Below, one piece after another: positions 47,603 through 57,819 of a stretch of DNA of 64,000 nt. Each line of letters opens with the position of its first letter. The first letter of the stretch is position 1. The translations under genes and the position numbers were made by a program. Below the pieces are notes generated by a model that worked only from the letters and a program-made list of their open reading frames with translations, was not told where the DNA came from and ran no database searches. Origin of the DNA: Acinetobacter colistiniresistens (GTDB lineage Bacteria > Pseudomonadota > Gammaproteobacteria > Pseudomonadales > Moraxellaceae); the NCBI RefSeq assembly GCF_000413935.1, contig NZ_KE340379.1, positions 514,595 to 578,594 of the forward strand, written 5' to 3'.

Positions 47603-49421
47603 AAATATTGCACTTGTTGGTAATCCTAATTGCGGTAAAACATCACTTTTTAACACCCTCACAGGGACTCGTCAAAAAGTTGCAAATTATGCTGGGGTAA
47701 CGGTAGAACGGAAAGAGGGATTTTTTAAACTGCCATCTGGTGATACCGTTCGAGTATTGGATTTGCCTGGGACTTATAGTTTAAAACCGAGCAGTTTAGA
47801 TGAGGAGGTAACTAGAGCAGTATGCTTTGGTGAATTAAAAGGCGAAGTTATACCTGATATTTTTGTATGTGTTGTCGATGCTACGAATCTTCATCTTCAT
47901 TTAAGTCTTGTACTTGAAGTCAGGGCTTTAAACAGACCAATGTTACTTGTTCTTAACATGATGGATGAGGTTAGAAAGCGTGGGATTTCAATTGATACAA
48001 CGAAGCTATCTCAGCTTTTAGGTATTCCTGTTGTTGAGTCAGTAGCTGTAAAAACAAAAGGCATTCAGGGGCTATTGACCCAATTGGATCAAAAGAATTT
48101 GTTTGTTGCCCCTTATCATTCTGATCTGAGTCACTTTGACCAAATCAAATATATTACAAAACAAGTCATCTTGAAAAATGATAATGGTGATAAACGAACG
48201 GCTTTCTTGGACAAAATATTCTTACATCCAGTTTTTGGATTATTAATATTGACCTTTACCATGTTTGTAATGTTTCAGGCTGTCTTTATTTGGGCTCAAC
48301 CGTTAATTTCCTTTGTTGAGGATTCGATTTCATGGTTTGGTGGGGCGATAGGACCTCTGATTACTCATCCACTTTTAAGAAGTTTGGTCGTTGATGGTGT
48401 AATTGCAGGTGCTGGTAGTGTACTCGCGTACATGCCTCAAATTCTGATCTTATTTTTCTTTATTTTAATTTTAGAAGAATCGGGATACTTACCTAGAGCT
48501 GCTTTTTTGTTAGATAAGCTGATGTCTAAAGCTGGTTTAAGTGGGCGTTCATTTATTCCACTACTTTCGAGCTTTGCTTGTGCAATTCCCGGAGTCATGG
48601 CGACTAGAAGTATTAGCTCTGAAAGAGATCGTTTAGCAACGATTATGATTGCACCTTTAATGACGTGTTCTGCACGACTACCTGTATATGCTTTGCTGAT
48701 CGCTGCATTCATTCCAAACAAGTTGGTTTATGGTTGGCTCAGTTTACAAGGTCTAGTTCTGTTCGGGCTTTACATGTCAGGAATCGTATCCGCTTTATTG
48801 GTTTCTTTATTCCTGAAATTAGTCAGAAAAGATAAAACTGAAAGTATTTTCATTTTTGAATTACCTACATACCGTATTCCAGATGTTCGAAATGTAGCTT
48901 TGGGGCTTTATGATAGAGCAACTATATTCTTAAAAAGAGTTGGTGGAATTATTGTCGCACTTTCTATTTTATTATGGTTCTTGGTAACGTTCCCTTTACC
49001 ACCTGATAATCCAACAATGCCACCAATCAATTATAGTATTGCTGGACAGTTAGGGCATCTAATCCATCCAATATTTGCTCCGATTGGATTTACTTGGGAA
49101 ATTTGTATTGCTTTGATTCCTGCAATGGCAGCTCGTGAAGTGATTATTGCTGCGTTAGGGGTGATCTATGCAATGTCTGGTGATGAAGATGCAGTTACCC
49201 AGACTTTATTATCTCAAATATCTGGTCCGGATGGATGGGGGCTAGCGACAGGTATGTCATTGTTAGTTTGGTTTATCTTTGCCCCGCATTGTTTAGCAAC
49301 ACTAGCGACCATTCGAAGAGAAACAGGGAGTTGGAAACAACCAGTCGTAATGGCTGTATATCTCTTTTCATTGGCTTATTTATTTTCCTTTATAACTTAT
49401 CAAGTTATAAGTCGGTTTTAA
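47592..49421 (+). CDS. feoB: FeoB-type GTPase-coupled metal transporter
   Basis: The 609-residue protein has a G domain with G1 GNPNCGKTSLFN, G3 DLPGTYSL and G4 NMMDEV. A short regulatory segment follows, then about ten membrane helices with the Gate motifs (SGRSFIPLLSSFACAIPGVM, AAREVIIAALGVIYAM). It is about 160 residues shorter than E. coli FeoB, mostly in the helical regulator. FeoB imports Fe(II); in this operon it may balance or export another metal. That is inference. It is last in the CDF-feoAB operon, before a hairpin. Confidence 0.9.
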   Translation: MDTKNIALVGNPNCGKTSLFNTLTGTRQKVANYAGVTVERKEGFFKLPSGDTVRVLDLPGTYSLKPSSLDEEVTRAVCFGELKGEVIPDIFVCVVDATNLHLHLSLVLEVRALNRPMLLVLNMMDEVRKRGISIDTTKLSQLLGIPVVESVAVKTKGIQGLLTQLDQKNLFVAPYHSDLSHFDQIKYITKQVILKNDNGDKRTAFLDKIFLHPVFGLLILTFTMFVMFQAVFIWAQPLISFVEDSISWFGGAIGPLITHPLLRSLVVDGVIAGAGSVLAYMPQILILFFFILILEESGYLPRAAFLLDKLMSKAGLSGRSFIPLLSSFACAIPGVMATRSISSERDRLATIMIAPLMTCSARLPVYALLIAAFIPNKLVYGWLSLQGLVLFGLYMSGIVSALLVSLFLKLVRKDKTESIFIFELPTYRIPDVRNVALGLYDRATIFLKRVGGIIVALSILLWFLVTFPLPPDNPTMPPINYSIAGQLGHLIHPIFAPIGFTWEICIALIPAMAAREVIIAALGVIYAMSGDEDAVTQTLLSQISGPDGWGLATGMSLLVWFIFAPHCLATLATIRRETGSWKQPVVMAVYLFSLAYLFSFITYQVISRF

Positions 49422-49429
49422 TTTAGAAG

Positions 49430-49457
49430 GCGGTTGTTGATATAAACCAACAACCGC
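49430..49457 (+). terminator. Hairpin after feoB
   Basis: The stem GCGGTTGTTG / CAACAACCGC with an 8-nt loop is followed by TGTTTAAT, a weak T-run. Confidence 0.7.
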
Positions 49458-49495
49458 TGTTTAATGAATTAGTTTAATTAATTATAGGATTGTTA

Positions 49496-49515
49496 TTTAC
49501 AGGATAATCTGTAAA
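49496..49515. promoter_or_regulatory. Dyad upstream of the RND operon
   Basis: TTTACAG-GATAAT-CTGTAAA is a perfect inverted repeat 30 bp before the first gene. It keeps the TTACA half-site of the CopR box but with a different spacing, so the regulator is uncertain. Confidence 0.5.
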
Positions 49516-49546
49516 ACTAAAAAGGTTAAATTTTGGTCTTGATGTT

Positions 49547-49951
49547 ATGCACTTGTTAAGGACATGCTTATCGCTGTTTTTATCTTTTGCTATCCTAATT
49601 GTAGGATCGGCAGCAGCTGCTGCATCTGTACATAGCCCATGTTTAATGTCATCTCAAGATACACAATCCATGCAAATGATGAATTCTGAAGATCATGAAA
49701 AAGCAAGTGCTATGCACATGGATTGTATGAAAGCTGAGGTAAAGATTAAGAAGCAATTACATGATCCATCATGTATGTCTAAGCAAGATTGTATTATGTC
49801 ATTTTCTAAAATTGCATATACATCTACAGCGCTGGATGTTTTGCAGTCGATGATTTTTTTACCTGCGGAACAGTCTACTTTTTCTCCATTAAATCAAAAT
49901 TTCATCTCATCTGATCTTTCCAATTTATGGAAACCCCCACGCTTTAACTAA
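49547..49951 (+). CDS. Small periplasmic Met/His/Cys protein preceding the RND operon
   Basis: The 134-residue protein has an N-terminal signal peptide (LFLSFAILIVGSAAAAASV). A mature part rich in Met, His and Cys follows (MQMMNSEDHEKASAMHMDCM, SCMSKQDCIMSF). It is similar in position to CzcI or other leader proteins of metal RND operons; no enzymatic domain is visible. A role as metal sensor or chaperone is inferred. Confidence 0.75.
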   Translation: MHLLRTCLSLFLSFAILIVGSAAAAASVHSPCLMSSQDTQSMQMMNSEDHEKASAMHMDCMKAEVKIKKQLHDPSCMSKQDCIMSFSKIAYTSTALDVLQSMIFLPAEQSTFSPLNQNFISSDLSNLWKPPRFN

Positions 49952-50031
49952 TTTGATGATTCTTCATCATTCATAGAGTTTTCTATGGGTGTTCTGCACG
50001 TGCGCGTGTACATCATTTTAGAGCTAAAAAT

Positions 50032-51336
50032 ATGAACTTTAATAAAGGAAAGCTGTCCCTAAAATGGGGTGGATGCTCGATTGCGACGATCTGTTTTTTC
50101 TTGAGTTATGGACATGCTTATGCCCAGCCACTGACTTTGGATACAGCATTGAAGCTTGCTGAGCGATATGCGCCTGCTCTAAGAGCTAATAGTGCTCAGA
50201 TTGAAGGTGCTGAGAATATAGTTTCAGCTTCAGGTATTTTGCCCAATCCTAAACTATTTGTGGGTCTCGATAATTACCCTGTATCAGGTGATGCTGCATG
50301 GTCTGTCACACAAGAGGGGATGACGATGCAAAAGATTGGCATCATGCAAGATTTTCCAAATCGTGCCAAAAGATTAGCTGAAGTTGAATTAGCAAAAGCT
50401 GAATTGGGTTCAGCAAATGCTCAAACAGAAATTCTGCAAATTGAGTTACGTCAAAAAGTAGCATCGGCATGGCTTAAACGTTTTTATCTTGAGCGTAAAC
50501 TGGCGTTATATGATGACCTTCTTTCAGAAAATGGATTGCTATCCCAGATTACACAAACACAGGTTGCGTCTGGTCGAACCATGGTTGCTAATACAATTTC
50601 CCCTAGGCTGGACAAAACTATTTTGCTTGATCAAAAAGATGATTTGCTTCGAGATATAAATAAGGCAAAACTAGAATTACACCGATTAATCAGTGAGGAT
50701 TCTAGTGGTACAACTGAAATAGAAAGTTTGCCTACCCAAGAACCTATAATTAATTTTGATACATCACGTTTATATCATCATCTGCATCAACACCCTGAAC
50801 TAAAAGCATTCCAAGCAGAAAAGCAAACTGTTGAAGCAAAGCTTAAGCAAGCCCAAGCCCTTCAAAAACCAGATTGGGGTATTGAGCTTGCCTATCAGCA
50901 TCGTGCTCCTGAATTTGGAGATATGATTGGTGTACAACTGACAACAGAACTACCAATATTTTCAAAAAAACGTAGTGGTCCGCTCATTCAGGCAGCATTA
51001 GCTGAACAAAATCGGATTACAGCAGATCAGGAGATAAAATACCGCGACCATCTCACCATGTTAGATGAGGGGCTATCGGATTTAAAAGCTCTTGAAAGAC
51101 AAATCCAACGTACCGTTCAAAGTACACTTCCTTTGGCTAAAGAAAAAGTAACTTTACAGTTAGCAAGTTATCAGGCTGGTAAAGCCAATTTGTCAGATGT
51201 CATTGAGACACGACAAGCATTACTAAATCAGCGATTACGTCTCATCGATTTACAACAACAGCAAGCAATTATCAAAGCCCAGCTCTATTTTTCTTTTGTA
51301 GAACCCACCTTAAACCATGCTGAGGAGTCAAGATAA
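50032..51336 (+). CDS. cusC: Outer-membrane channel of a heavy-metal RND pump (CusC/CzcC-like)
   Basis: The 434-residue protein has a signal peptide ending HAYA. Two TolC-type repeats follow: LDTALKLAERYAPALRANSAQI, then YHHLHQHPELKAFQAEKQTVE, with long coiled-coil helices. It is not a lipoprotein, unlike E. coli CusC. Its stop overlaps the adaptor start by one base, so the two are coupled. Confidence 0.9.
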   Translation: MNFNKGKLSLKWGGCSIATICFFLSYGHAYAQPLTLDTALKLAERYAPALRANSAQIEGAENIVSASGILPNPKLFVGLDNYPVSGDAAWSVTQEGMTMQKIGIMQDFPNRAKRLAEVELAKAELGSANAQTEILQIELRQKVASAWLKRFYLERKLALYDDLLSENGLLSQITQTQVASGRTMVANTISPRLDKTILLDQKDDLLRDINKAKLELHRLISEDSSGTTEIESLPTQEPIINFDTSRLYHHLHQHPELKAFQAEKQTVEAKLKQAQALQKPDWGIELAYQHRAPEFGDMIGVQLTTELPIFSKKRSGPLIQAALAEQNRITADQEIKYRDHLTMLDEGLSDLKALERQIQRTVQSTLPLAKEKVTLQLASYQAGKANLSDVIETRQALLNQRLRLIDLQQQQAIIKAQLYFSFVEPTLNHAEESR

Positions 51337-52826
51337 TGTTAAAAAATAAATTGGCATTTGTAATTGCTGGCTTGATTGTGGGCAGCTTGGGAGTCGGTAG
51401 TGGGATTGGATATTGGTATGCGCATCAAAATGATGAAAAGCAAACTGTAAGTGATCAGGCAACTGCTAAAGTGTTGTACTGGTACGATCCAATGAAACCA
51501 GAACAGCATTTTGATAAGCCAGGGAAATCCCCTTTTATGGATATGCAGTTAGTCCCTAAGTATGCGGATGAAAGTACTTCTGGAATAACTGAAAGTGCAG
51601 GAGTAAAGATTGATCCAGCTCTTCAACAAAATCTAGCCATTCGTTATGCCACAGTCGAACAGGCTGTAATGGGCAATACCTTGTTAACCAATGGCATATT
51701 ACAAGCGAATGAACGACAGGTAGCAATTCTGCAAACACGAGCAAGTGGTTTTGTTCAGCGTGTTTATGGCCAAGCAGTCGGGGATATAGTGACTCAAGGG
51801 AGTCCGATTGCTGATATTTCAATCCCTGAGTGGACTGGGGAACAGACTGAGTTTTTGGCAGTACTTAAAATAGGAGACCGTTCTCTTATTCAAGCAAGTC
51901 GACAACGCCTACAGCTTCTGGGAATCCCACCAAATGTGATCCATCAAGTCGAACGGACACATCAAGTACAGTCTAATATGACTTTGAGTGCTCCTTTGAG
52001 TGGATTCATTGACTCACTAGAAGTTCGTAGTGGAATGGCTTTAGCTATGGGGCAAACACTTGCCACCATTAAAGGCGTGAATCCAATTTGGTTAGAAGCA
52101 GCAGTGCCTGAAACGCAAATTGCTGGGATAAAGCGAGGAGATAAAATCGAAGCAACTTTTGCTGCGTACCCTCAAAAAGTGTCTGGCAAAGTCATTGATA
52201 TTTTACCGACATTAGATACTACAAGCAGAACCATAAAAGTTCGTATTGAGTTACCCAATAGAGAGGGGCAACTCAAGCCCGGAATGTTTGCTTCTGTCAA
52301 ATTTTCCAACAATCCTCAAAGCAGTTTAGTTGTGCCAGAGCAAGCTGTTATACGTACAGGTACTCGTAATATTATTATTGTCGCACATGAAAAAGGGCGT
52401 TTCGAACCTGTTGTTGTACAGTTAGGACAGAGTGACGGAAATAAAATAGCAATTCTACAGGGTTTGAACGCTGGTCAGAAAATCGTGATTTCGGGACAAT
52501 TCCTAATTGATTCTGAGGCCAATTTACAGGGTGTACTGGATAAGCTGAACACTGGACAATCGATTACATCATCTCAAGTGACTAAGGCATCAATATACCA
52601 AGGCATTGGTAAAGTGGAAAAAGTTACAGCTCAAGACATTACCATTTCACATCATGCAATTGCTGAATTGGGGTGGGGGGCTATGACCATGAGCTTTAAA
52701 CAACCAGTACAACCATTTACCCAAATTCAGCAAGGCGAGCAGGTCAGTTTTCGTTTTACACGTGTTGGGGATGCTTATGTTATTTCTGACATTTCCAAGA
52801 TGTCTATGACATCTATGCAGAACTAA
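51336..52826 (+). CDS. cusB: Membrane-fusion adaptor CusB fused to a CusF-like domain
   Basis: The 496-residue protein has an N-terminal membrane anchor. A heavy-metal-binding segment ([20 protein letters not shown], then MDMQLVPKY), lipoyl and hairpin parts, and the beta-barrel region follow. The C-terminal 80 residues ([20 protein letters not shown], then WGAMTMSF) have the Trp-Met-Thr-Met copper pocket of CusF. Such CusB-CusF fusions occur in several proteobacteria. It links CusC and CusA in Cu(I)/Ag(I) export. Confidence 0.92.
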   Translation: MLKNKLAFVIAGLIVGSLGVGSGIGYWYAHQNDEKQTVSDQATAKVLYWYDPMKPEQHFDKPGKSPFMDMQLVPKYADESTSGITESAGVKIDPALQQNLAIRYATVEQAVMGNTLLTNGILQANERQVAILQTRASGFVQRVYGQAVGDIVTQGSPIADISIPEWTGEQTEFLAVLKIGDRSLIQASRQRLQLLGIPPNVIHQVERTHQVQSNMTLSAPLSGFIDSLEVRSGMALAMGQTLATIKGVNPIWLEAAVPETQIAGIKRGDKIEATFAAYPQKVSGKVIDILPTLDTTSRTIKVRIELPNREGQLKPGMFASVKFSNNPQSSLVVPEQAVIRTGTRNIIIVAHEKGRFEPVVVQLGQSDGNKIAILQGLNAGQKIVISGQFLIDSEANLQGVLDKLNTGQSITSSQVTKASIYQGIGKVEKVTAQDITISHHAIAELGWGAMTMSFKQPVQPFTQIQQGEQVSFRFTRVGDAYVISDISKMSMTSMQN

Positions 52827-52840
52827 ACGGGAGAACCATT

Positions 52841-55800
52841 ATGATCGCCCGTATTATTCGTTTTTCAATTACAAATCGAGTATTTGTCTTATTAGCTGCT
52901 GTAGTTCTTGCCGTTTGGGGAACTTGGGCTGTCAAGAATACTCCGGTTGATGCTTTGCCAGATCTGTCTGATGTACAAGTGATTGTGCGAACTAATTTTC
53001 CCGGTCAAGCACCACAAATTGTTGAAAATCAGGTGACTTATCCTTTAACAACGACCATGTTATCAGTACCCGGTGTTAAAGCTGTTCGGGGCTATTCTTT
53101 TTTTGGTGATTCGTTTGTTTATGTCATTTTTGATGAACATACTGATCTTTATTGGGCACGTTCTCGTGTATTGGAATATCTCAATCAAATACAAGAAAGA
53201 ATGCCTGCAAATGCAAAATCTTCATTAGGACCAGATGCTACAGGTGTTGGTTGGATCTACGAATATGCTTTGGTTGATCCAACAGGGCAACATGATCTCT
53301 CACAACTGCGAAGCATACAAGATTGGTTTTTGAAGTATGAACTGAAGACAGTACCAAATGTGGCTGAGGTCGCCACAATTGGGGGGATGGTTAAACAATA
53401 TCAAGTTGTTTTAGACCCAACCAAAATGGCAGCATTCGGTATAACTCAGCGAAGCATAATTGAAGCAATTCAAAAGGCAAATCAGGAAACTGGCGGTTCA
53501 GTCCTAGAAATGGCTGAAACTGAATATATGGTGAGAGCTTCAGGTTATTTAAAAACATTAGAAGATTTTCGGCAGATTCCGTTACGTACAAACGATTTAG
53601 GTGTTCCAATCACTCTTGGAGATGTTGCAACGATTCAACTCGGTCCTGAAATGCGTCGTGGAATTACTGAACTCAATGGACAAGGGGAAACTGTTGGAGG
53701 TGTTGTGATTTTACGTGCTGGTAAAAATGCACGTGAAACCATTACTGCTGTAAAAGAAAAACTTGCTGAATTACAACAAAGTCTACCGAAAGGTGTACAA
53801 GTTGTTTCTGTGTATGACCGCAGTCAATTGATTGATCGGGCGGTAGAGAATCTCAGCCATAAATTAATTGAAGAGTTTATTGTAGTGGCTTTGGTTTGTG
53901 GGCTATTCCTCTGGCATTTACGTTCAGCAATGGTTGCGATTGTTTCTTTGCCTTTGGGAATCTTGTCAGCCTTTTTATTGATGTATTATCAGGGACTAAA
54001 TGCCAATATCATGTCATTGGGTGGGATTGCAATCGCGATTGGTGCTATGGTTGATGCATCTGTGGTTATGGTCGAAAATGCACATAAGCATATCGAAGCT
54101 TGGCAACATGAACATCCTGATCGAGTTTTAGAAATACAAGAGCGTTGGGACATCATTACACGTTCTGCCAGTGAGGTTGGGCCTGCTTTATTTTTCTGTT
54201 TACTCATCATTACTTTATCCTTTATTCCCATTTTTACTTTGCAAGCACAAGAAGGACGATTGTTCTCTCCATTGGCATTTACTAAAACTTATGCCATGGC
54301 TGCTGCTGCGGGGCTATCTATTACATTGATTCCAGTTTTGATGGGATACTGGATTCGCGGGAAGTTACCATCTGAACAACGGAATCCATTAAACCGTTTT
54401 CTCATCAAAATATACCGTCCTATGTTAGATAAAGTCTTAGCTTATCCAAAGACAACGTTATTAGGTGCGTTACTCATTTTTCTTATCAGTCTTTTTCCTT
54501 TAACGCAATTAGGTGGAGAGTTCCTGCCTAATATGGATGAAGGTGATTTACTGTATATGCCTTCAGCTTTACCGGGATTGTCCGCAGCAAAAGCTTCTGA
54601 ATTACTTCAACAGACTGATCGAATGATTAAAACTGTTCCAGAGGTTGCCACTGTATTTGGTAAAGCTGGGCGAGCAGAGTCGGCTACAGATCCTGCACCT
54701 TTAGAAATGTTTGAAACCACGATTCAGTTTAAACCACGATCTGAATGGCGTTCAGGTATGACACCAGATAAGTTGATAAAAGAACTGGATAAAGCTGTTC
54801 AAGTACCGGGTTTAACAAATATCTGGGTGCCGCCTATTCGTAACAGAATTGATATGTTGGCGACCGGGGTTAAAAGCCCAATCGGGATCAAGATTTCAGC
54901 AAATGATTTGCAAGATATTGATCGGGTAGCACAACAAATTGAACAGGTTGCCAAAAAAGTGCCCGGTGTTAGCTCAGCTTTAGCTGAACGACTCACTGGT
55001 GGGCGATATGTTGATATCGATATTAATCGAATGGAAGCTGCACGCTATGGTCTCAATATCACCGATGTACAGCAAATTGTGTCATCAGCAATTGGTGGGG
55101 AAAATATTGGTGAAACTGTTGAAGGGTTAGCAAGGTATCCTATTAATGTACGTTATCCGCGAGAAATTCGAGATTCACTTGAGGCATTAAGAAATTTACC
55201 AATTCTGACTGAATCAGGTCAGCAAATTGTTTTGAGTAGTGTTGCCAACATTCAAATCACAGATGGTCCTCCGATGTTAAAAAGTGAGAATGCTCGTCCA
55301 AGTGGTTGGGTCTATGTTGATGTACAAGGACGTGATTTAGCCTCCGTTGTTCGGGATTTGAAACAGTCTATTGACCAACAAGTGAAACGCTCTGCGGGTA
55401 TGAGTATTAGTTATTCAGGTCAATTTGAATTTATGGAAAGAGCAAATGCTCGCCTAAAGGTAGTAATACCAATCACTTTGATGATCATTTTTCTATTGCT
55501 GTATCTGATTTTTAGACAAGTACAAGATGCTGCTCTGATTATGCTGACTCTACCATTCGCTTTAATTGGTGGTATTTGGGCAATGTATTTCAGTGGTTAT
55601 AATTTCTCAATTGCCATTGCAGTAGGCTTTATTGCACTTGCCGGTGTTGCCGCAGAGTTTGGAGTGGTCATGTTGTTTTATTTAAAGCAGGCGATAGAAC
55701 ATGCTCAACAAAATTTATCATCTTTAACTGAGCAGCAACTCAATGATGCCCTTCGTACAGGGGCAGTACTACGGGTTCGCCCTAAAGCGATGACTGTAGC

Positions 55801-55975
55801 TGTCATTCTGGCGGGTTTGATTCCTATCCTTTTAGGAACTGGAACGGGCTCTGAATTGATGAGTCGTATTGCTTTACCTATGGTTGGGGGCATGATTTCA
55901 GCTCCACTTTTATCAATGTTTGTTATTCCCGCTGCATATCAGCTTTTAATCAAAAGAAAACTATCAAAATCTTGA
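52841..55975 (+). CDS. cusA: Heavy-metal RND transporter CusA
   Basis: The 1044-residue pump of the HME class has twelve helices and two large periplasmic loops. Family stretches include [39 protein letters not shown] and [16 protein letters not shown]. The Met-rich path expected for Cu(I)/Ag(I) is compatible with the periplasmic loops, but individual residues were not aligned. It is third in cusC-cusB-cusA-cusF order. Confidence 0.95.
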   Translation: MIARIIRFSITNRVFVLLAAVVLAVWGTWAVKNTPVDALPDLSDVQVIVRTNFPGQAPQIVENQVTYPLTTTMLSVPGVKAVRGYSFFGDSFVYVIFDEHTDLYWARSRVLEYLNQIQERMPANAKSSLGPDATGVGWIYEYALVDPTGQHDLSQLRSIQDWFLKYELKTVPNVAEVATIGGMVKQYQVVLDPTKMAAFGITQRSIIEAIQKANQETGGSVLEMAETEYMVRASGYLKTLEDFRQIPLRTNDLGVPITLGDVATIQLGPEMRRGITELNGQGETVGGVVILRAGKNARETITAVKEKLAELQQSLPKGVQVVSVYDRSQLIDRAVENLSHKLIEEFIVVALVCGLFLWHLRSAMVAIVSLPLGILSAFLLMYYQGLNANIMSLGGIAIAIGAMVDASVVMVENAHKHIEAWQHEHPDRVLEIQERWDIITRSASEVGPALFFCLLIITLSFIPIFTLQAQEGRLFSPLAFTKTYAMAAAAGLSITLIPVLMGYWIRGKLPSEQRNPLNRFLIKIYRPMLDKVLAYPKTTLLGALLIFLISLFPLTQLGGEFLPNMDEGDLLYMPSALPGLSAAKASELLQQTDRMIKTVPEVATVFGKAGRAESATDPAPLEMFETTIQFKPRSEWRSGMTPDKLIKELDKAVQVPGLTNIWVPPIRNRIDMLATGVKSPIGIKISANDLQDIDRVAQQIEQVAKKVPGVSSALAERLTGGRYVDIDINRMEAARYGLNITDVQQIVSSAIGGENIGETVEGLARYPINVRYPREIRDSLEALRNLPILTESGQQIVLSSVANIQITDGPPMLKSENARPSGWVYVDVQGRDLASVVRDLKQSIDQQVKRSAGMSISYSGQFEFMERANARLKVVIPITLMIIFLLLYLIFRQVQDAALIMLTLPFALIGGIWAMYFSGYNFSIAIAVGFIALAGVAAEFGVVMLFYLKQAIEHAQQNLSSLTEQQLNDALRTGAVLRVRPKAMTVAVILAGLIPILLGTGTGSELMSRIALPMVGGMISAPLLSMFVIPAAYQLLIKRKLSKS

Positions 55976-56008
55976 TAGTTTTCTTATTTCGTTCAAAGAG
56001 GTTTTATT

Positions 56009-56371
56009 ATGTTTAAATTTATTAAAATTGTCGCTCTTGTTGCCACTGTTACTGCGTTAAGTGCATGTAGTAAAAATGAGGCGTCAGAGCAAAAGAAAGC
56101 GGAAGCGCCTATGGAGCAGATGAGTAAAGAATCATCTACAGCAACGACAACTCAAGCAGTTGGAGTGATTACGGCTATTGATACGAAAGAAAATATTTTG
56201 ACACTCGATCATGAGGCAATTCCTGCGATTAAATGGCCTGCGATGACCATGGGCTTTAAAGTTGCTGATCCTGCATTATTGAATGGGCTTGCAGTAGGGC
56301 AAAAAGTTGATTTTGAATTAAAGGCTGAGGGAGAAACATACACAGTCGTAGCTGCTAAGTTAAAAAAATAG
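56009..56371 (+). CDS. cusF: CusF-like copper-binding lipoprotein
   Basis: The 120-residue protein has a lipobox LSAC (Cys20). A spacer and the CusF OB fold follow (AVGVITAIDTKENILTLDHE, then IKWPAMTMGF). The His, Trp and two Met of the Cu(I)/Ag(I) site are present. Together with the CusF domain fused to CusB this gives two periplasmic copper carriers to the pump. It is lipid-anchored, unlike soluble E. coli CusF. Confidence 0.92.
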   Translation: MFKFIKIVALVATVTALSACSKNEASEQKKAEAPMEQMSKESSTATTTQAVGVITAIDTKENILTLDHEAIPAIKWPAMTMGFKVADPALLNGLAVGQKVDFELKAEGETYTVVAAKLKK

Positions 56372-56404
56372 GATGATTTAGTAGATAGAATTTTGATAGT
56401 AATG

Positions 56405-56425
56405 AGGTTCTTTTCAAAAGAGCCT
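56405..56425 (+). terminator. Hairpin after cusF
   Basis: The arms AGGTTCTTTT / AAAAGAGCCT pair almost completely and lie 34 bp past the stop. The T-run that follows is poor, so strength is uncertain. Confidence 0.55.
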
Positions 56426-56448
56426 TATTCTCTAATAAAAAACAAAAC

Positions 56449-56475
56449 ATATGGTATTGCATATATATGGTAATT
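56449..56475. promoter_or_regulatory. Direct repeats upstream of the ars operon
   Basis: ATATGGTATT (56449-56458) and ATATGGTAATT (56465-56475) lie 43-69 bp before the first ars gene. They may form the ArsR operator or the promoter region. The assignment is tentative. Confidence 0.4.
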
Positions 56476-56517
56476 CGAATATAAAGATATTATAAATTAT
56501 CAAAAGAGCTCAATTCG

Positions 56518-56952
56518 ATGACAACTTCATCAACTGTGACGATTTATCACAACCCAGCTTGTGGGACATCTCGCAACACTTTGGCTTTGATCCGTAATAC
56601 AGGGATTGAGCCAACTGTGATTGAATATCTCATTACACCACCTAGTCATGACGAATTAGTTAAATTGATTCAGGATGCAAAATTAACAGTAAGAGAGGCC
56701 ATTCGCCAGAATGTAGATCCTTATCGGGATTTAGACCTTGATCGTAGTGATTTGAGTGATGAGCAGTTACTTAGTTTTATGCTTGATCATCCAATATTGA
56801 TTAATCGACCATTTGTTGTTACTGAATTAGGCACTCGCTTAAGCCGTCCTTCTGAAGTTGTCTTAGATATTCTACCATTACCTCAGAAGGGTGCCTTTAC
56901 GAAAGAGGATGGTGAAAAAGTGATTGATGAAAATGGTCAACGAGTGAATTAA
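56518..56952 (+). CDS. arsC: Arsenate reductase, glutaredoxin-dependent type
   Basis: The 144-residue protein begins with TIYHNPACGTSRNTL, where Cys15 corresponds to catalytic Cys12 of E. coli ArsC. The three Arg pattern is present, including RPFVVTELGTRLSRP. It reduces arsenate to arsenite with glutathione and glutaredoxin. It is the first gene of the ars operon, 146 bp after cusF, with a terminator-like hairpin between. Confidence 0.95.
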   Translation: MTTSSTVTIYHNPACGTSRNTLALIRNTGIEPTVIEYLITPPSHDELVKLIQDAKLTVREAIRQNVDPYRDLDLDRSDLSDEQLLSFMLDHPILINRPFVVTELGTRLSRPSEVVLDILPLPQKGAFTKEDGEKVIDENGQRVN

Positions 56953-57011
56953 AAATTTTACTTTTTGTATGTGATTATCCGCATATCCAAATAAGTGAAT
57001 GGGAGTTAAGA

Positions 57012-57332
57012 ATGGACCAAGTTAATTTTTTTAAATGCTTATCAGATGAAACTCGACTAAATATCGTGACTTTAGTCGCTGAGAATAAAGAATTATGTGT
57101 TTGTGATTTGACTGAAAAGTTGCAACTGAGTCAGCCAAAGATTTCTAGGCATTTAGCGTTATTGCGTTCTTCTGGTCTCTTACAGGACAGGAGACAAAGC
57201 CAATGGGTGTATTACAGCATTAATCCGCAATTACCAATGTGGTGCCATGACGTTCTGAATCTTTTGGTAAGCAGTCAAACCATAGTAAATAAAGATTCCC
57301 AAAATATCCAAATAAATAGCTATTGTGAGTAA
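57012..57332 (+). CDS. arsR: Arsenite-responsive repressor ArsR
   Basis: The 106-residue winged-helix repressor has the arsenite site ELCVCDL (Cys29, Cys31). The recognition helix QPKISRHLALLRSSGLL follows. It is the second gene, so it represses its own operon. The small gap to the next gene (6 bp) marks a continuous transcript. Confidence 0.95.
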   Translation: MDQVNFFKCLSDETRLNIVTLVAENKELCVCDLTEKLQLSQPKISRHLALLRSSGLLQDRRQSQWVYYSINPQLPMWCHDVLNLLVSSQTIVNKDSQNIQINSYCE

Positions 57333-57338
57333 TAGAAT

Positions 57339-57812
57339 ATGAAATTTCTTTTTTTGTGTACTGGAAATAGTTGCCGTAGCATCCTCTCAGAAGTCCTTTT
57401 TAACAGTCGTGCGCCTGAAGGATGGAAAGCATACAGTGCAGGTAGTAAGCCATCAGGGCAAGTACATCCATTGACTATAGAAACTTTAGAAAATCTTGGT
57501 CTCTCAACAGATGGTTTGTGGAGTAAAACCATTGATGACTGCGAACAATATCAACCTGACGTCGTGATTACTGTTTGCGATTCAGCAGCTCAAGAAGCGT
57601 GTCCACTTTATTTAGGTGGAGCGATTAAGGCACATTGGGGCTTGGCTGATCCTTCACATTTAGATTTGCCGAAAGAAGAAAAATTAAAAGCATTCCAAGT
57701 TACTGTTGATCATATCAACCGCCGCTTAGACGCTTTATTGGCACTAGATACAACTCATATGTCTCGCCCAGATTTGATTGCAGCAATCAATCAAATTTCG
57801 CATATTGAATGA
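57339..57812 (+). CDS. arsC: Arsenate reductase, low-molecular-weight phosphatase type
   Basis: The 157-residue enzyme has the CX5R phosphatase loop at Cys7-Arg13 (LCTGNSCRS). It also has the resolving pair in [13 protein letters not shown]. This ArsC class uses thioredoxin to recycle, which fits the trxB gene at the operon end. The operon thus has two unrelated arsenate reductases. Confidence 0.93.
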   Translation: MKFLFLCTGNSCRSILSEVLFNSRAPEGWKAYSAGSKPSGQVHPLTIETLENLGLSTDGLWSKTIDDCEQYQPDVVITVCDSAAQEACPLYLGGAIKAHWGLADPSHLDLPKEEKLKAFQVTVDHINRRLDALLALDTTHMSRPDLIAAINQISHIE

Positions 57813-57819
57813 GAACATC

